Shown: positions 61,472 through 64,000 of the stretch, piece after piece
Numbering within the stretch: position 1 is the stretch's first letter
How the letters are laid out: every line of letters starts with the position of its first letter
DNA from: Algoriphagus locisalis
GTDB lineage: Bacteria; Bacteroidota; Bacteroidia; Cytophagales; Cyclobacteriaceae
Direction of reading: 5' to 3'
Assembly (NCBI RefSeq): GCF_900116615.1
Contig: NZ_FPBF01000005.1
Location: 69,552 to 133,551 of the forward strand
DNA length: 64,000 nucleotides
The notes under the pieces: model-generated
Database searches by the model: none
What the model was told of the DNA's origin: nothing
Seen by the model: the letters and a program-made list of their open reading frames with translations, nothing else
Translations under genes and position numbers: made by a program

Positions 61472-61598
61472 TGTAGGATGTTGAAATTGGCAGACAAGCC
61501 CTCCTGTCTCGGGGGTGGAGGTCATAGGATAAAGCATTTAGCGAGCTCGTAAATTTGCCTAACTACTCCGTGGAGGTTCGAATCCTTCTCCTACAGCA
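61472..61598 (+). ncRNA. tRNA-like RNA 1 with enlarged variable arm
   Basis: TGTAGGA (61472-61478) pairs perfectly with TCCTACA (61589-61595) as acceptor stem. The D-arm TTGAAATTGGCAGACAA is leucine-type. The anticodon stem is CCCTC/GGGGG with loop CTGTCTC, giving a GUC triplet (61506-61508) and an unusual U at position 37. The T-arm is GGAGG-TTCGAAT-CCTTC (61572-61588). The discriminator is G and no full CCA is encoded. Between anticodon and T arms lie 56 bases: a TGGAG/CTCCG stem and a copy-specific inner hairpin (TTTA...TAAA around CGAGCTCG). It is not a standard Leu, Ser or Asp tRNA. A terminator follows at 61628. Confidence 0.75.
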
Positions 61599-61627
61599 GG
61601 TTATTTTGGGTTTATTGTTAATTGACT

Positions 61628-61660
61628 AAAACCATGAAATTTTGTTTCGTGGTTTTTTTT
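61628..61660 (+). terminator. Rho-independent terminator of tRNA-like RNA 1
   Basis: ACCATGAAA and TTTCGTGGT form a 9-bp stem (one G-U pair), flanked by AAA/TTT that extend it, and a run of eight T residues follows. It shows that the upstream RNA is a transcription unit of its own. Confidence 0.85.
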
Positions 61661-62022
61661 ATGCCTTTTTTTATTTTAGATGGATTTTGCCTTTGTTCTA
61701 ATTAGCCCAATAAGATTTGGTGTATATAGGTGGCAACCTCCATTATTAAATCATTAATTACTATACCTATATTTGGTGATTAATTATTGATATTTCAAAT
61801 AATTTCTTTTTAATATATGTTTACTGTAAAAAAGTAAATTAAATCTTGTCAAAATTTTAATAAACCAATGATATCTCTAATTTTGACCCAGCAAAATAAA
61901 AAATGGAAGAGCTGATTGGTTTTGCGCTCCTTTAGAAACTTTGCTTATCAGACCTATTAAACTTTGATTTTCTAAAAATCAATAGAATTGGCAAAAGGCC
62001 AGTTAAGAGTAACATTCCACAT
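61661..62022. other. AT-rich spacer between the two tRNA-like genes
   Basis: No gene is evident in these 362 bases. A weak promoter-like pair, TTTG (61940-61943) and TA-AAC-TTTG (61958-61966), has non-standard spacing both within and between boxes. The sequence is not a copy of the leader of tRNA-like RNA 1. Confidence 0.4.
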
Positions 62023-62147
62023 TGTAGGATGTTGAAATTGGCAGACAAGCCCTCCTGTCTCGGGGGTGGAGAATCAAGTAAAAAGCGTAATTCAACCGGA
62101 CTATTGCCTAACTTCTCCGTGGAGGTTCGAATCCTTCTCCTACAGCA
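62023..62147 (+). ncRNA. tRNA-like RNA 2 with enlarged variable arm
   Basis: The first 49 bases (acceptor, D-arm, anticodon arm with GUC at 62057-62059, TGGAG) are identical to RNA 1, and the last ~43 bases (TTGCCTAACT, CTCCG, T-arm, acceptor, GCA) differ at one position. Only about 35 bases between them differ. The variable-arm stem can extend to seven pairs here (TGGAGAA with TTCTCCG). Both copies keep AAAGC(A/G) and TTGCC on the two sides of the tip, allowing a short inner stem. The RNA has its own terminator four bases downstream. Confidence 0.75.
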
Positions 62148-62150
62148 TAT

Positions 62151-62177
62151 AAAGCAGCACTCATGTGCTGCTTTTTT
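62151..62177 (+). terminator. Rho-independent terminator of tRNA-like RNA 2
   Basis: AAAGCAGCAC and GTGCTGCTTT form a perfect 10-bp stem with a four-base loop (TCAT) and a following T run. It begins only three bases after the tRNA-like 3' end. Confidence 0.92.
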
Positions 62178-62225
62178 CGTTTAAATTTGTCTTAAATGTC
62201 TAATTTAGACAAAACGACCAACTGA

Positions 62226-64000
62226 ATGAGCGAGGCCCACAAAGACAAGCATTCGAAACACCCTTTTCGAAAGAAAGTAGTGAGGTGGGTGATGTTTACT
62301 TTTTTAGCCATACTTTTTCTGGAATTTGTAGTTTATTTTGGTTCCAACCTATTGCTGTCGAGTTGGGCTAGGAGCAAAATCAATGAAGCGGCAAAGGATA
62401 TATATCTAGTTGATTTCAATCGGGTAAGGTTTTCCTTGCTCAGACGGGGCGTATTCATGGACGGCATCGTCATGAAGCCAATAGGGGATCGCAAACCCGG
62501 GCAAAATCAGGCATTGTTTGATTTGACCTTGGATGAATTGGCTTTGAAAAAACTCTGGTTTGACTTCTCTGAGGGCATCTTGTATGTGGGTGAATTGGAA
62601 TTTGATAATCCAAATATCAGTATGGATTTGCCTCCTAAATCCAATCAAACCGAGGGTAAGCAAAATGAAAACGAGAAAGGATCCCCTGTCAAAGCTCTTG
62701 AAGAGGAACTAAAGAAGATAATAGATAAGGCTAATTTCACTGGGGTATATATTCGTGAACTGGAAATCGATCATGCCGATTTATTCTTCTTGAATTTCCT
62801 AAGCCAAAATTCCTTAAAAGCGGAGAATACCAGGTTGCTTGTAAAGGATATCAACTGGGCGACTAAGGAGGAATGGGAGACTCCCTTTAATGCCAGGGGA
62901 TTTGAGTTTGATCTTGACAATGTAAACTTCCCGCTTCCTGATGGTGTGCATTCGATAAAATCTGAGAAGGTTTTTGTGAGTTCATTGGATAACAGGATTT
63001 TAATCAATGGTTTTCAGCTGACCCCAGATAGGACTGCCCAAAGCAAATCTTATTATGATGTGTATTTGAGTGAACTACGAGTTGGAAATGTGGACTTGAA
63101 TGAGGCTTTTATGTCCTCAAATGTTCTTATAGATGAGATAGTTTTAAATGATCCACACTTCAAAGTGGAGCAAAATGCCATCAGTGAGAAGGATAGTACA
63201 GCAAGTGGTGATCTAAACGAATTGATTCAGGGTATTCTCAAGTCTTTTGAGGTTCAGGAATTATCAGTGAATAATGGAAAGTTTTCCACTTATAGTTTGG
63301 CTGATACGCTAAAGAATAGGATTGATATCCAAAAGCTTGACTTTAAGATGATCAATTTTTACCTGGGTGCAGATGAGTCCAGAAAAGTCAATCAATTTTT
63401 CTATGGGGAGGAAGCAGCAATGGATATAGAAAAAGCTGATTTGTACTTATCCGATGAGGTCCACGTAATTTATGCTGATGGAGTAAGTGTGTCCTCTTTC
63501 AAAGACGAAATTATAGTTGAAAATATCAGGGTAGAACCAAGAGAGGATGCTTTGAAAAATGATCTTGCGAAGCACATCATGAGGATTTCACTGCCAAAAC
63601 TCGCCCTGACGAATACTAATTTGAAACGCCTTTACAATGAGGGTGTTTTTACTATTGAGGAGATGCTAATTCAGTCTCCAAAAGTTGAAATCACCGAACT
63701 TAGAAAATCTGAAGAAACTACAGAAAGGGTACCAGTAAAAGAACTTCTAAAGGGGTATATGGATGAGCTGTCCATCGGAAAAATGGACTTGAGAGATGGT
63801 GAAGTTCAGTTTAAAAATGAGATGGGAGTGCGGAGTGACGATATAGGTTTTGAGAAATTCAGCCTGTTATTGGAAAAAGTCTTTTTGCAACCTAATCTGG
63901 ATACAGATGTGAGAAACCAATTCCTTGCCGAAGAGATGGTGCTAAGTCTAGACAAATATAGGTTGAAGCTCAGGGATAATCTACATGAGTTTTTGGCTGA
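62226..64000 (+). CDS. AsmA-like membrane-anchored protein, 5' part (runs off the window)
   Basis: The frame is open from the ATG at 62226 to the window end, 591 codons without a stop. The protein begins with a basic segment (HSKHPFRKKVVRW) and one transmembrane helix (about residues 22-45, FTFLAILFLEFVVYFG), followed by a long repetitive series of short amphipathic beta strands (VRFSLLRRGVFMDGIVM, LKAENTRLLVKDI, IRVEPREDAL) with acidic spacers. This layout fits AsmA/TamB-like (DUF748-like) envelope proteins, which act in lipid transport or outer-membrane assembly. The end of the protein and its exact family cannot be seen. Confidence 0.8.
   Translation, partial: MSEAHKDKHSKHPFRKKVVRWVMFTFLAILFLEFVVYFGSNLLLSSWARSKINEAAKDIYLVDFNRVRFSLLRRGVFMDGIVMKPIGDRKPGQNQALFDLTLDELALKKLWFDFSEGILYVGELEFDNPNISMDLPPKSNQTEGKQNENEKGSPVKALEEELKKIIDKANFTGVYIRELEIDHADLFFLNFLSQNSLKAENTRLLVKDINWATKEEWETPFNARGFEFDLDNVNFPLPDGVHSIKSEKVFVSSLDNRILINGFQLTPDRTAQSKSYYDVYLSELRVGNVDLNEAFMSSNVLIDEIVLNDPHFKVEQNAISEKDSTASGDLNELIQGILKSFEVQELSVNNGKFSTYSLADTLKNRIDIQKLDFKMINFYLGADESRKVNQFFYGEEAAMDIEKADLYLSDEVHVIYADGVSVSSFKDEIIVENIRVEPREDALKNDLAKHIMRISLPKLALTNTNLKRLYNEGVFTIEEMLIQSPKVEITELRKSEETTERVPVKELLKGYMDELSIGKMDLRDGEVQFKNEMGVRSDDIGFEKFSLLLEKVFLQPNLDTDVRNQFLAEEMVLSLDKYRLKLRDNLHEFLA

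Noticed and set aside
61472-61598. A tRNA interrupted by a group I intron
   Set aside because: The extra sequence is only about 35-45 bases, lies in the variable arm and not the anticodon loop, and lacks intron core elements.
61472-62147. Ordinary tRNA-Leu or tRNA-Asp genes
   Set aside because: The anticodon loop does not match Leu, the long variable arm and D-loop do not match Asp, and the variable region is far longer than in either.

Overview
The window looks like a chromosomal segment of a Bacteroidota, most likely Cytophagia (Cyclobacteriaceae-like; inferred from gene content only). The supporting signs are an ECF sigma/FecR/SusC/SusD signalling-uptake locus, a protein with a type IX secretion C-terminal domain, an Oar-like TonB receptor, a Bat (MoxR/VWA) operon, AT-rich leaders with few Shine-Dalgarno sites, and TTTG/TAnnTTTG promoter-like boxes. 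No rRNA, CRISPR array, IS transposase, integrase or phage structural gene was found.

Layout. 0.5-2.5 kb: a compact set of small proteins of unknown role, one of them DUF5675-like, ending in a terminator. 2.8-10.1 kb: ECF sigma factor (minus strand), divergent FecR anti-sigma factor, then SusC and SusD. 10.5-11.6 kb: small heat-shock protein with a sigma-54-like promoter and two phased upstream boxes, plus a small helical protein. 11.8-22.6 kb: nine consecutive exported or outer-membrane proteins, mostly of unknown role. 22.7-28.7 kb: membrane-linked AraC regulator, HAD-type lipoprotein and two paralogous sulfatases. 28.8-35.3 kb: overlapping MoxR-DUF58-DUF4381-BatA-BatB/C-BatD operon. 35.4-41 kb: YhhN, Oar-like TonB receptor, DUF481 protein. 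41.8-49.6 kb: alpha/beta hydrolase, RND efflux operon (adaptor, pump, TolC) and MltF-like transglycosylase. 49.7-55.5 kb: RidA, GntP permease, T9SS-cargo surface protein, DUF4105 protein. 55.7-61.2 kb: UvrB, AlbA-type protein, a 333-bp tandem duplication, PLP enzyme, RluD. 61.4-62.2 kb: two paralogous tRNA-like RNA genes with enlarged variable arms, each with its own terminator. From 62.2 kb: an AsmA-like membrane-anchored protein running off the end.

Intergenic DNA is rich in palindromic repeats. One family has six copies with imperfect 14-bp terminal inverted repeats and lengths of about 154, 174 or 194 bp, apparently made by stepwise gain or loss of about 20-bp hairpin modules. There are also a two-copy 75-79 bp repeat, other inverted-repeat elements and REP-like palindromes.

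The most promising undescribed item is the tRNA-like pair. Acceptor, D, anticodon and T arms are nearly identical between copies, the anticodon loop reads GUC on a leucine-type D-arm with a G discriminator, and nearly all divergence lies in the tip of the variable arm. All functional statements come from reading the sequence; no database search was possible.
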